64,000 bases of DNA, taken from Gillisia hiemivivida (GTDB lineage: Bacteria > Bacteroidota > Bacteroidia > Flavobacteriales > Flavobacteriaceae). The notes below the pieces were generated by a model. That model saw only the letters and a program-made list of their open reading frames with translations, ran no database searches and was not told where the DNA came from. A program made the position numbers and the translations under genes. Positions 35,094 to 43,546 of the stretch are shown in pieces; positions within the stretch are counted from its first letter, which is position 1, and each line of letters opens with the position of its first letter. The stretch covers positions 186,001 to 250,000 of the forward strand of contig NZ_VORY01000001.1 in NCBI RefSeq assembly GCF_007997295.1, in the 5' to 3' direction.

Positions 35094-36296
35094 ATGAAAA
35101 ATATAGTATCAAAAATAGCCTTAGCAATTCTTTTCATCTCTATGCTGAGTTGTGGGGAATCTACTTCAGAAGAAAAAATAGAGGAAAAATCCGAAAAATA
35201 TTCAGAAGAGAATGAAAACCAAATTGAACTTACAAACGAGCAGCTTAAGAACACCAATATTCAGATAGGCAATGCTGAGATGCGATCTCTAGGGAGTGAG
35301 ATTAGTGTGAATGGAATTATTGATGTTCCGCCACAAGGAAATATCTCTATTAATATCCCTTATGGCGGATTTCTAAAATACACAGAAATGTTGCCTGGAA
35401 CGAAAGTGAAAAAAGGACAATTGTTAGCGGTTATAGAAAATCCGATGTTTATAGATATTCAGCAAAATTATTTGGAAACATTAGCAAAAGGAGAATACCT
35501 GAAAACAGATTTTGAGCGACAAGAAATCTTATATAATGAGGAGGTTTCTTCAGCAAAAGTGTATCAGCAAGCTAAGAGTATGTATAACACCAATAGAGCT
35601 CAAATTAATGCAATGGAAGAAAAATTGCGATTGATAGGAGTAAATTTAAAAAGTTTGAAAGCAGGTAAAGTTAGTTCTGCAGTGAATATTTATTCTCCCG
35701 TTACTGGGCAGGTACGGGAGGTTTTTAGCAATATCGGGAAATTTGTTGGCCCAGAAGATATTATCATGGACGTTACAGATGCTAAGGATCTACACGTAGA
35801 ACTTACCGTTTACGAAAGTGATATAACAAAAGTACAAACAGGTCAAAAAATAAGATTTAGCCTAGCTAATAAACCTGAAAGCTGGAAAGAAGCTGAGGTA
35901 TTTCTAATTGGAAGTGGCGTTCGGGACGACAGAAGTATTACAGTGCACGGTCATTTATTAGAGGAGTATGAAGATTTATGGCCTGGAATGTTCGTAAATG
36001 CGAGGATTGAGACGGGAACTTCAGATAGTTATACACTGCCACAGGATGCTGTGGTGAGATTTAACTCTAAAAACTATATTTTTATTAGCAAGGAATCCAA
36101 TAAGGAGAATGGTGTTGAAAAGCATAACTTTGAGATGGTAGAGGTAATAACAGGCTCCTCTGAAGCGGGAATAATACAAATAGACCTGGTGGAAGAAGGA
36201 TTTGATATTAAGAGCGCCTCTATAGTAATAAAAGATGCAAATACCTTGTTAGCGACCGCTAAGAACAGTGATGATGGCGGTGGACATGGGCATTAA
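35094..36296 (+). CDS. Efflux RND periplasmic adaptor lipoprotein (CzcB-like)
   Basis: A 400-residue membrane-fusion protein. The signal peptide ends with the lipobox MLSC, so it is lipid-anchored. The barrel-sandwich half-motifs (PGTKVKKGQLLAVIENP near 102 and VTGQVREVFSNIGKFV near 202) flank a helical hairpin. The C-terminus is His/Gly-rich (GGGHGH), which could bind metal. It bridges the inner-membrane pump and the TolC channel. It follows the pump gene by 10 bases, and its stop codon begins dispersed repeat copy C. Confidence 0.9.
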   Translation: MKNIVSKIALAILFISMLSCGESTSEEKIEEKSEKYSEENENQIELTNEQLKNTNIQIGNAEMRSLGSEISVNGIIDVPPQGNISINIPYGGFLKYTEMLPGTKVKKGQLLAVIENPMFIDIQQNYLETLAKGEYLKTDFERQEILYNEEVSSAKVYQQAKSMYNTNRAQINAMEEKLRLIGVNLKSLKAGKVSSAVNIYSPVTGQVREVFSNIGKFVGPEDIIMDVTDAKDLHVELTVYESDITKVQTGQKIRFSLANKPESWKEAEVFLIGSGVRDDRSITVHGHLLEEYEDLWPGMFVNARIETGTSDSYTLPQDAVVRFNSKNYIFISKESNKENGVEKHNFEMVEVITGSSEAGIIQIDLVEEGFDIKSASIVIKDANTLLATAKNSDDGGGHGH

Positions 36297-36433
36297 TACC
36301 TTCATAGAGGTTTTAATTCCCGAGAGGCCTGCCCGAAACATTCAGGCGGGCCTGCTTTGAATTTTTAATAACAGTACCTCTTGGATAATTATAGGGATAT
36401 ATCTCCGGGGATGCCACCGAGGTTCTCGATTAG
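36294..36433 (+). repeat. Dispersed intergenic repeat, copy C (long form)
   Basis: The first module TAATACCTTCATAGAGG begins with the TAA stop of the adaptor gene and continues TTTTAATTCCCGAG. The second module CCACCGAGGTTCTCGATTA ends the element. About 90 bases between them include a GC-rich hairpin (GCCTG/CAGGC around 36329-36347) and a TTTGAATTTTTAATAA stretch shared in outline with copy D. It fills the gap before the Fur-family gene. Confidence 0.55.
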
Positions 36434-36443
36434 ATAAGCTAAA

Positions 36444-36863
36444 ATGATAAAAAACATCGATAATTTTTTGGAGCAAAAGAAAATAAGGCCCACGGCCATG
36501 CGTATCCTTATTTTTAAATTCTTAGAAAGTCAAAATGTGGCTACAAGCCTTACAGATATTGAAAATGCTTTTGATAAGTCTGAACGCACCACTTTATACA
36601 GAACCCTTAAAACTTTTGAAGAGCACGGGATTGTACATACTATAGATGATGGATCGGGAATTAATAAATTTGCACTTTGTGAAGAGAACTGTAATTGCGA
36701 GGTAGACACAGATCTTCATTTGCATTTTCATTGCAACAATTGCGGAGAAACGGTTTGCTTAACCAATCATAAGATCCCACATATTAATTTACCTGAAGGC
36801 TATTTGGCCGAAGATGTTAATTTGGTAGTAAAAGGCATTTGCGAGAAGTGTAACAGGCTTTAA
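36444..36863 (+). CDS. Fur-family metalloregulator
   Basis: A 139-residue Fur/Zur/PerR-type repressor. The winged helix covers about 1-80 (RPTAMRILIF, SERTTLYRTLKTFEEHG). The dimer domain has an HLHFHC segment and two zinc-binding CxxC pairs (CNNC and CEKC near the C-terminus). It lies between the RND efflux genes and the zinc P-type ATPase, so a Zur-like or efflux-controlling role is likely. Which metal it senses cannot be told from sequence alone. Confidence 0.9.
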   Translation: MIKNIDNFLEQKKIRPTAMRILIFKFLESQNVATSLTDIENAFDKSERTTLYRTLKTFEEHGIVHTIDDGSGINKFALCEENCNCEVDTDLHLHFHCNNCGETVCLTNHKIPHINLPEGYLAEDVNLVVKGICEKCNRL

Positions 36864-36878
36864 TGCACTACAATTGCA
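36864..36878 (+). promoter_or_regulatory. Candidate metal-regulator site TGCA-N7-TGCA (site 2)
   Basis: TGCACTACAATTGCA begins at the base after the Fur-family stop codon. A TATTTTTG -7 box follows at 36892-36899, 22 bases ahead of the P-type ATPase ATG. It shares frame, outer arms and position relative to -7 with the site at 30151-30165. Confidence 0.42.
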
Positions 36879-36920
36879 GTCTAATGAGCTGTATTTTTGT
36901 AGAGAATAAATTCAGCCTAC

Positions 36921-38858
36921 ATGTCAAATGAAAAGATTGTTTTAGAAGATGCAACCCAAGATTGTTGCGGATCGTGTGAATCCCCCTCTGAAAGATCAAA
37001 ATTCAAACTTTATTTTCCAGCCTTGTTCAGCTTTCTAATGCTGGTAGTTGGATTAATTATAGATAATTTTTTAAACACCAGCTTTTTTGATGGCTGGCTT
37101 AGAATTAGTTGGTACTTTTTAGCCTACCTCCCTGTAGGATATCCAGTGTTGATGCTTGGGATTAAAAATATTCTAAAGGGCAGTTTTTTTACTGAATTCT
37201 TCCTGATGTCTATTGCAACCATTGGAGCATTTGCCATTGGCGAATATCCGGAAGGGGTTGCTGTTATGTTATTCTATGCGATTGGTGAGTTGTTCCAAGG
37301 CTCGGCAGTTAAAAACGCAAAATCTAATATTCAAGCCCTGTTGGATGTTAGACCAAATATAGCTTCAGTTTGGAGAGACGATCATTATATACAAGTACAT
37401 CCAGAAAAAGTAAAGGTTGGAGAGAAAATTCAGATTAAATCTGGAGAGAAAATTCCGTTGGACGGAAAGTTGTTGTCAGAAAAAGCTGAATTAAATTCCG
37501 CAGCACTTACCGGGGAAAGTAAACCAATAATTGTTAGAAAAGGAGAAACCGTTTTAAGTGGTTCTATCAATTTAAATGGAGTGATTGAGGCTGAAACCAC
37601 AAAAATATTTAATGAAAGTGCGGTTGCGAGAATTATAGAATTAGTGCAAAATGCTAGTTCCAGAAAGGCCAAAACAGAGCTGTTTATCAGGAAGTTCGCC
37701 AAAGTTTACACTCCTATTGTAGTGATATGTGCAATCTTACTCACAGTTCTGCCTTATTTTATAGTAGAGAATTATGCTTTTTCAGACTGGCTTTATAGAG
37801 CCCTTATATTTCTTGTAGTTTCTTGTCCTTGCGCTTTAGTGATCTCTGTGCCTCTCGGATATTTTGGCGGATTGGGAGCAGCTTCAAAAAAAGGGATTTT
37901 ATTTAAAGGCGCTTCTTACTTAGACACGATCACTAAGATCAATACCCTGGTGATGGATAAAACCGGAACGGTTACCAAAGGGGTTTTTACCGTACAAGAG
38001 ATCGAAACTAATGGAATAGAGAAAGAAGAATTTCTAAATTACTTGGTTGCTTTAGAAAAGAAATCAACTCATCCTATTGCTCGTGCTATAGTAGAAGGAA
38101 CTGCTAGCACTCAAAATTTTTCTGTTGGAGAGGTTAAAGAGATTTCTGGGAAGGGATTGGCTGGAAAGGTAAATAGTAAAAACGTGCTTGTTGGAAATGC
38201 CAGTTTGTTAAAACAATATAAGGTTGATTTTCCAGACTCCATTCTAAATATTGTAGACACTGTTGTTATAGTGGCTATAGATGGAAAATATGCGGGTTAT
38301 GTAACCGTCGCAGATGAATTAAAGGAAGACGCGAAAGAGAGCATTTTACAACTGAGGAAATATGGGATTAATAAGATCGTGATGTTGTCTGGGGATAAGG
38401 ATTCTATAACCCAAAAAGTGGCAAATGATCTTGGAATTACTGAAGCAAAGGGAGCTTTGTTACCAGAAGATAAGTTAAAAGAAGTTGAAGAACTTAAGAA
38501 ACAGCTAGGCCGGAAAGTGGCCTTTGTTGGAGACGGAATTAATGATGCTCCGGTTCTAGCTGTAAGTGATGTTGGAATTGCTATGGGTGGTTTAGGTAGC
38601 GATGTTGCTATTGAAACTGCAGATGTAGTGATACAAACAGATCAGCTTTCTAAAATTCTAACTGGAATTAAAATCGGGAAATCCACCAGAAATGTGGTGT
38701 GGCAAAATATTGGGCTAGCTTTTGGAGTAAAAGCTATAGTCCTAACTTTAGGTGCAATAGGAATGGCAACTATGTGGGAAGCAGTTTTTGCAGATGTTGG
38801 GGTAGCGTTTTTAGCTATTTTAAATGCGATAAGACTTCAGAAAATAAAATGGGATTAA
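36921..38858 (+). CDS. P1B-type metal ATPase, zinc/cadmium (ZntA/CadA) class
   Basis: A 645-residue heavy-metal exporter. The short N-terminus has a CCGSC cluster in place of an HMA domain. TM6 holds CPC at 302-304, the phosphorylated Asp346 is in DKTGT, the HP locus is in KKSTHPIARA, and the hinge GDGIND is near 533. The last helix contains DVGVAFLAILN, with the Asp-x-Gly typical of Zn/Cd/Pb pumps. It expels cytoplasmic divalent metal to the periplasm, where the RND pump upstream could take it on. Confidence 0.93.
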   Translation: MSNEKIVLEDATQDCCGSCESPSERSKFKLYFPALFSFLMLVVGLIIDNFLNTSFFDGWLRISWYFLAYLPVGYPVLMLGIKNILKGSFFTEFFLMSIATIGAFAIGEYPEGVAVMLFYAIGELFQGSAVKNAKSNIQALLDVRPNIASVWRDDHYIQVHPEKVKVGEKIQIKSGEKIPLDGKLLSEKAELNSAALTGESKPIIVRKGETVLSGSINLNGVIEAETTKIFNESAVARIIELVQNASSRKAKTELFIRKFAKVYTPIVVICAILLTVLPYFIVENYAFSDWLYRALIFLVVSCPCALVISVPLGYFGGLGAASKKGILFKGASYLDTITKINTLVMDKTGTVTKGVFTVQEIETNGIEKEEFLNYLVALEKKSTHPIARAIVEGTASTQNFSVGEVKEISGKGLAGKVNSKNVLVGNASLLKQYKVDFPDSILNIVDTVVIVAIDGKYAGYVTVADELKEDAKESILQLRKYGINKIVMLSGDKDSITQKVANDLGITEAKGALLPEDKLKEVEELKKQLGRKVAFVGDGINDAPVLAVSDVGIAMGGLGSDVAIETADVVIQTDQLSKILTGIKIGKSTRNVVWQNIGLAFGVKAIVLTLGAIGMATMWEAVFADVGVAFLAILNAIRLQKIKWD

Positions 38859-38992
38859 TTGCTGTTTTTAGTTATCTGTACAAAAATTTCAGCAGAATAA
38901 AAGGAGTATAAGCTAGTTGCACTCTTCCTACTTTTAAGGCTTCTTTAGTATAATTTTGATAAAAAATAGCGATATTTGTTAGACTTGATAGT

Positions 38993-39035
38993 AAACTTCA
39001 TATAAGTAAGTAATAAACTTTATTTGCTGAAGTTT
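38993..39035. promoter_or_regulatory. Inverted repeat ahead of hmgA
   Basis: AAACTTCA at 38993-39000 and its exact reverse complement TGAAGTTT at 39028-39035 lie 22 bases before the hmgA start. It may be an operator or a leader hairpin. The rest of the 198-base gap shows nothing definite. Confidence 0.3.
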
Positions 39036-39056
39036 TTAACCTAAAAATGAGATCTC

Positions 39057-40217
39057 ATGCCATTTTATCATAAGCTAGGGAAAATTCCACATAAACGCCA
39101 TACGGTTTTCAAAAAGCCAGATGGAAGCTTGTATTCAGAACAGCTTTTCGGAACTATTGGTTTCGATGGGATGTCTTCTAATCTATATCACGAGCATAGA
39201 CCTACGCAGGTTAAGGAAATTAAAGGGAGCTATAGTGTTAAGCCAAAAATAGCCACCGAAAATAATATAAAATCTTATAGATTTAGAGGCTTTCAAGTTA
39301 TTCCACATCCAGATTATCTGGAAAGTAGAAAAGTGATGCTTACCAATAGTGATGTAGATATTATACTGGCATCTCCACAGCAATCTACGGACGACTATTT
39401 TTATAAGAATACCGATGCAGATGAGCTTCTTTTTATTCATAAAGGAAGCGGGAAATTAAGAACCCATCTAGGGAACTTGGATTTTAAATACGGGGATTAT
39501 TTATTAATCCCAAGAGGAGTAATCTATAAATTAGATTTTGATGACGAAAACAATCGTCTTTTTATTGTAGAATCAAGAAGACCTATTTATACTCCTAAAA
39601 GATATAGAAACTACTTCGGGCAATTACTGGAACATTCTCCATTTTGTGAACGTGATCTAAGACAGCCATATGAATTGGAAACGAATGACGAAAAAGGAGA
39701 TTTTCTGATCAAGGTTAAAAAGCAGGGCGAGATCTTCGATATGATCTATGCTAGCCATCCTTTTGATGTAGTTGGTTACGACGGATATAATTACCCGTAC
39801 GCTTTTTCAATACATGATTTTGAACCGATAACAGGAAGAATACATCAGCCACCACCAGTACATCAAACTTTCGAGACTGATGCTTTTGTGGTTTGTAGTT
39901 TTTGCCCAAGAAAATATGATTATCATCCAGAAAGTATTCCGGCGCCATATAACCATAGTAATATAGATAGCGATGAGGTATTGTATTATGTAGATGGAGA
40001 TTTTATGAGCAGGAATGATATTGAAGCTGGGCATATTTCGTTACATCCAGCGGGAATACCACATGGGCCGCACCCAGGAGCAGTAGAACGCAGTATTGGC
40101 CAGACTGAAACTGAGGAATTGGCAGTAATGGTAGATACATTTAAACCATTAATGGTTACAGAGGAGGCTATGAAAATTGCCGATGACACGTATCATAAAT
40201 CATGGTTAGATCATTAA
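39057..40217 (+). CDS. hmgA: Homogentisate 1,2-dioxygenase
   Basis: A 386-residue cupin enzyme that opens the homogentisate ring to maleylacetoacetate in tyrosine breakdown. Likely iron ligands are His300 (PYNHSN), Glu307 (DSDEV) and His336 in AGIPHGPHPG, and PPPVHQTFE near 265-273 precedes them as in known enzymes. It is shorter than the human protein (445), mostly at the N-terminus. hppD, the preceding pathway step, follows after a 105-base gap. Confidence 0.93.
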   Translation: MPFYHKLGKIPHKRHTVFKKPDGSLYSEQLFGTIGFDGMSSNLYHEHRPTQVKEIKGSYSVKPKIATENNIKSYRFRGFQVIPHPDYLESRKVMLTNSDVDIILASPQQSTDDYFYKNTDADELLFIHKGSGKLRTHLGNLDFKYGDYLLIPRGVIYKLDFDDENNRLFIVESRRPIYTPKRYRNYFGQLLEHSPFCERDLRQPYELETNDEKGDFLIKVKKQGEIFDMIYASHPFDVVGYDGYNYPYAFSIHDFEPITGRIHQPPPVHQTFETDAFVVCSFCPRKYDYHPESIPAPYNHSNIDSDEVLYYVDGDFMSRNDIEAGHISLHPAGIPHGPHPGAVERSIGQTETEELAVMVDTFKPLMVTEEAMKIADDTYHKSWLDH

Positions 40218-40322
40218 TTAATGGATAAAAAGGAAAATATTTCAGTTCAGGCTAGAGCGATGTGGTAAATTAGATACATCAGTTTGCGGGAAAGAGATTG
40301 AATGAATTCAAAAATTAAAATA

Positions 40323-41483
40323 ATGAGCAAAAAGATAGAATCAGTAAATTACGGATTAGAGAAAATATTTGAAGGAGCGCAAGATTTCTTGCCACTCTTA
40401 GGAACAGACTATGTAGAGTTGTATGTTGGGAATGCTAAACAAGCAGCGCATTTTTACAAAACAGCATTTGGTTTTCAATCACTAGCTTATAAAGGACTAG
40501 AGACTGGAAGTAGAGATACCGTTTCTTATGTGTTAAAACAAGATAAGATTAGACTAGTTCTTACTTCGCCATTAAATTCTAAACAAGAGATTAATAAACA
40601 TGTTGTAAAGCATGGTGACGGAGTTAAAGTAGTAGCTCTTTGGGTAGAAGATGCGAGATCTGCTTACGAAGAAACTACTAAGCGTGGCGCTAAATCTTTT
40701 TTAGAGCCAACGGTAGAAAAAGATGAGAATGGAGAGATTGTAAAAGCTGGAATTTATACTTACGGGGAAACCGTACATATGTTTATAGAGCGTAAAAACT
40801 TTAATGGAACATTCTTACCAGGTTATGTGAAGTGGGAGTCAGATTATAATCCAGAGCCTGTCGGGTTAAAATATATTGACCACATGGTTGGAAATGTAGG
40901 CTGGAATGAAATGAACATTTGGGTAAAATGGTACGAAGATGTTATGGGCTTTGTTAATTTCCTTTCTTTTGATGACAAACAAATTCATACCGAGTATTCA
41001 GCTTTAATGAGCAAGGTGATGAGTAATGGAAACGGAAGAATTAAGTTTCCTATTAACGAACCTGCTGAAGGGAAGAAAAAATCTCAAATTGAAGAGTATT
41101 TGGATTTCTATGAAGGACCGGGAGTTCAGCATATTGCGATGGCTACAGATGATATCATCAAAGCAGTTACAGATCTAAGATCTAGAGGAATAGAATTTTT
41201 ATCTACACCTCCAGATGAATATTACAACGCAATCCCTGGAAGGTTGGAAGAATTTAGTCATGAGCTCCATGAAGATCTTAAAAGATTAAAGGGTTTAGGG
41301 ATTATGGTAGATGCAGATGAAGAAGGCTACCTTTTACAAATTTTTACCAAGCCATTACAAGACAGACCAACGATGTTTTTTGAGATCATTCAGCGAATGG
41401 GAGCAAAAGGTTTTGGTGCAGGGAACTTTAAAGCCTTGTTTGAGTCGATTGAGAGAGAGCAGGAATTACGAGGAACATTGTAG
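40323..41483 (+). CDS. hppD: 4-hydroxyphenylpyruvate dioxygenase
   Basis: A 386-residue enzyme that turns 4-hydroxyphenylpyruvate into homogentisate. Two VOC (glyoxalase-fold) halves are present. Iron ligands are His187 in YIDHMVG, His270 in GPGVQHIAM and Glu354 in MFFEIIQR, followed by the C-terminal GFGAGNFKALFESIE lid signature. I chose the ATG at 40323 (MSKKIES) over 40302 because the extra seven residues are not family-like. With hmgA it forms a tyrosine catabolic pair; the fumarylacetoacetase gene is not in the window. Confidence 0.95.
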   Translation: MSKKIESVNYGLEKIFEGAQDFLPLLGTDYVELYVGNAKQAAHFYKTAFGFQSLAYKGLETGSRDTVSYVLKQDKIRLVLTSPLNSKQEINKHVVKHGDGVKVVALWVEDARSAYEETTKRGAKSFLEPTVEKDENGEIVKAGIYTYGETVHMFIERKNFNGTFLPGYVKWESDYNPEPVGLKYIDHMVGNVGWNEMNIWVKWYEDVMGFVNFLSFDDKQIHTEYSALMSKVMSNGNGRIKFPINEPAEGKKKSQIEEYLDFYEGPGVQHIAMATDDIIKAVTDLRSRGIEFLSTPPDEYYNAIPGRLEEFSHELHEDLKRLKGLGIMVDADEEGYLLQIFTKPLQDRPTMFFEIIQRMGAKGFGAGNFKALFESIEREQELRGTL

Positions 41484-41603
41484 AAATATTTAATTATTTG
41501 TAGACTTAGTTGTATAAGAACCAAATAATTGCCGACTTGATAAATTTTGAGTTAAAGTTTATTTTGAGCTTGTAAAACAGAGTAAATCTCCAGACTTTTG
41601 CAC

Positions 41604-41708
41604 CGCAATTCTGGAGTGGTTACCAAAATTGAATTAAATTTTTCATAATTTAAGTTTTAGTTGGTTAATAAGATAAAAATCCCATCATTAATTTGATGGG
41701 GTTTTTTA
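41604..41708 (+). ncRNA. Candidate ~100-nt RNA or decayed tRNA gene
   Basis: A TTG at 41570-41572, a 20-base spacer and GACTTTTG at 41593-41600 followed by CACCGC resemble strong flavobacterial stable-RNA promoters. The transcript would begin near 41604 and end at the hairpin and T-run at 41676-41708. The first bases (GGAGTGGT) and a later TTAGTTGGTTA recall parts of a tRNA, but no cloverleaf can be drawn. It is either a small RNA or a relic. Confidence 0.3.
41676..41708 (+). terminator. Terminator in hppD-DUF3108 gap
   Basis: The arms AAAATCCCATCA and TGATGGGGTTTT pair over 12 positions with one wobble around a 6-base loop, then more T. It can end hppD read-through or the candidate short RNA. 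Confidence 0.8.
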
Positions 41709-41796
41709 GTTTTATACATTTGGAATGGAAATTGTAATTCTTTCTTATCAATAAAACTTTAAAAAGTTCATTAGGTGTAAATTAAAGCTCCATTAC

Positions 41797-42573
41797 ATGA
41801 AAAATAGATTTACAATTCTCTGTCTCCTCCTATTATTGTTGCCATTTAGTTCGTTTTCTCAGAAAGCTTTTCAAGATGGGGAATGGTTTAAATTCAGAAT
41901 TCATTACGGTCCTTTTAATGCCAGCTATGCTACCATTGGCGTAAATGAAACCAGTCTTAATAATAAAAAAGTATATCATATAGTAGGTAAGGGAAAATCT
42001 ACTGGTTTGCTGCATTTGTTTTTTAAAGTAGATGATAATTATGAGTCTTATGTAGATAAAAGAACAGGATTACCATATAGATTCATTCGGAAAATAGATG
42101 AAGGAGGGCATACTAAAGACCTGCAAATTGAGTTTGATCAAGACAATAATAAGGCTGAAGTGTTTGATAAGAAACACAACGAAAAGAAAACCTATACTAC
42201 AGAGAAGAATGTTCATGACATGTTATCTGCATTTTATTTTGTTCGAAATGATATCAATCCAAGTAACCTGAATGTAGGGGATGAGCTCCATTTAAATATG
42301 TTTTTTGATAAAGAAAACCATGATTTTAAATTAAAGTTCCTCGGAAAGGAAGTTTTGAGTACAAAATTTGGTAAAATTGCCACTTTAAAATTTAGGCCAT
42401 ATGTAATGGCGGGCAGAGTTTTTAAAGAGCAAGAAAGCCTTACTTTTTGGATAAGTGATGATAAAAATAAGATTCCAGTAAAAATCCAAGCAGATCTGGC
42501 GGTTGGATCACTTGCAGCAGATCTGGAAGAATTCAAAGGTTTGAAACATCAGTTAAAAATTATAATGAATTAA
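41797..42573 (+). CDS. DUF3108 exported protein
   Basis: A 258-residue protein with a clear signal peptide (poly-Leu core ending at SSFSQ) and a mature DUF3108 domain of mainly beta-strands (for example GEWFKFRIHYGPFNASYATI at the start). DUF3108 proteins are exported lipocalin-like barrels with unknown ligands. It precedes the tryptophan dioxygenase family gene by 4 bases, so they are probably one transcript, although a functional link is not evident. Confidence 0.85.
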   Translation: MKNRFTILCLLLLLLPFSSFSQKAFQDGEWFKFRIHYGPFNASYATIGVNETSLNNKKVYHIVGKGKSTGLLHLFFKVDDNYESYVDKRTGLPYRFIRKIDEGGHTKDLQIEFDQDNNKAEVFDKKHNEKKTYTTEKNVHDMLSAFYFVRNDINPSNLNVGDELHLNMFFDKENHDFKLKFLGKEVLSTKFGKIATLKFRPYVMAGRVFKEQESLTFWISDDKNKIPVKIQADLAVGSLAADLEEFKGLKHQLKIIMN

Positions 42574-42577
42574 AAGA

Positions 42578-43546
42578 ATGAATGAAATTAAACCCGAAAT
42601 TGCTGAAAGAATTTTATTACTTGAAGAAAAATTCAAGAATTCTGGTCAGGATATGGGTTCTTATCTAGATGGGCTTTTGTATGATAAATACCTTACCTAT
42701 TGGGATTATATTAGTTTAGATACCTTGTTAAGTTTACAAAATCCAAAAACTCATTTCCCGGATGAGGAAATATTTGTCACCTATCATCAAATCACAGAGC
42801 TTTATTTTAAGCTGATTTTACATGAGCAAAAGCAAATAATTGCTTCAGAGAATTTAACGGCCGCTTTTTTTACAGAAAAATTGATCCGGCTAAATAGATA
42901 TGTAAGAATTTTGATCAATTCTTTTGATGTGATGATCAAAGGGATGGAAAGAGAGCAGTTTTTAAAGTTTAGAATGGCTTTATTGCCAGCTAGCGGATTT
43001 CAATCGGCACAATTTCGAATGATCGAAATTAATGCAACCCCACTACAGCATTTAATTCCTTTTAAGGAGCGTCATAATTTTTCTTCAGAAAATAATATAG
43101 AGGAGCTTTATGAGAATATTTATTGGAAAAGGGGCGGAATAGATCTTTCTACGGGTGAAAAAACACTCACTCTTAAACAATTTGAACTTCGTTATACTCC
43201 AAGGTTCTTGAGAATTGCAAATCAGGTAAAAGAAAAAACACTGTATCATAAATACCTGCAGCTTCCAGAGGAAGAAAAAAACAATCCAATATTAATTGAA
43301 GGTCTACGTAATTTTGATACTAATATTAATATTAATTGGTTGTTAATGCACATGGGAGCGGCACATAGATACCTTAACAAGGATAATAAAACCATTTCTG
43401 CCACGGGTGGAACAAATTGGAAGGAATTTTTACCTCCAAGTTTTCAGAAAAACAGTTTTTTCCCAAACTTATGGAGCGAGAAGGAATTTGATAACTGGGG
43501 AAAAGAATGGGTAACACATATGTTTAATTCACAAAAACAAGATTGA
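42578..43546 (+). CDS. kynA: Tryptophan 2,3-dioxygenase family protein
   Basis: A 322-residue protein of the heme-dependent tryptophan 2,3-dioxygenase family. The distal segment EIFVTYHQITELYFKLILHE near 65-84 matches the FYxxHQ.ELWFK.ILHE family signature, and the conserved R/F patch MALLPASGFQSAQFR is near 133-147. A C-terminal His near HMGAAHRY could be the proximal heme ligand. It would open the tryptophan indole ring to N-formylkynurenine. No kynureninase or formamidase is in the window. It overlaps the next gene by 4 bases. Confidence 0.88.
   Translation: MNEIKPEIAERILLLEEKFKNSGQDMGSYLDGLLYDKYLTYWDYISLDTLLSLQNPKTHFPDEEIFVTYHQITELYFKLILHEQKQIIASENLTAAFFTEKLIRLNRYVRILINSFDVMIKGMEREQFLKFRMALLPASGFQSAQFRMIEINATPLQHLIPFKERHNFSSENNIEELYENIYWKRGGIDLSTGEKTLTLKQFELRYTPRFLRIANQVKEKTLYHKYLQLPEEEKNNPILIEGLRNFDTNININWLLMHMGAAHRYLNKDNKTISATGGTNWKEFLPPSFQKNSFFPNLWSEKEFDNWGKEWVTHMFNSQKQD

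Larger units (their letters stand above)
41484..41796. other. Intergenic region with promoter, short RNA candidate and terminator
   Basis: These 313 bases separate hppD from the DUF3108 gene and hold no protein gene. They contain a promoter-like TTG-N20-GACTTTTGCACCGC at 41570-41606, a small hairpin (CTCCAGA/TCTGGAG at 41588-41616) overlapping it, about 100 bases of AT-rich sequence and a good terminator at 41676-41708. The last 88 bases before the DUF3108 gene are featureless. Confidence 0.5.

Noticed and set aside
30704-36296. CusCBA copper/silver exporter
   Set aside because: TM4 has the DFG/DGA/E pattern of divalent-metal CzcA pumps, and the linked P-type ATPase has a Zn-type final helix.
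40221-40268. 16-codon open frame between hmgA and hppD starting ATGGATAAAAAG
   Set aside because: Too short, no recognisable motif, no promoter evidence; expected by chance in this AT-rich gap.
41604-41708. Intact tRNA gene
   Set aside because: Start and D-loop-like phrases are present, but no anticodon stem, T-loop GTTCGA or acceptor pairing can be drawn.
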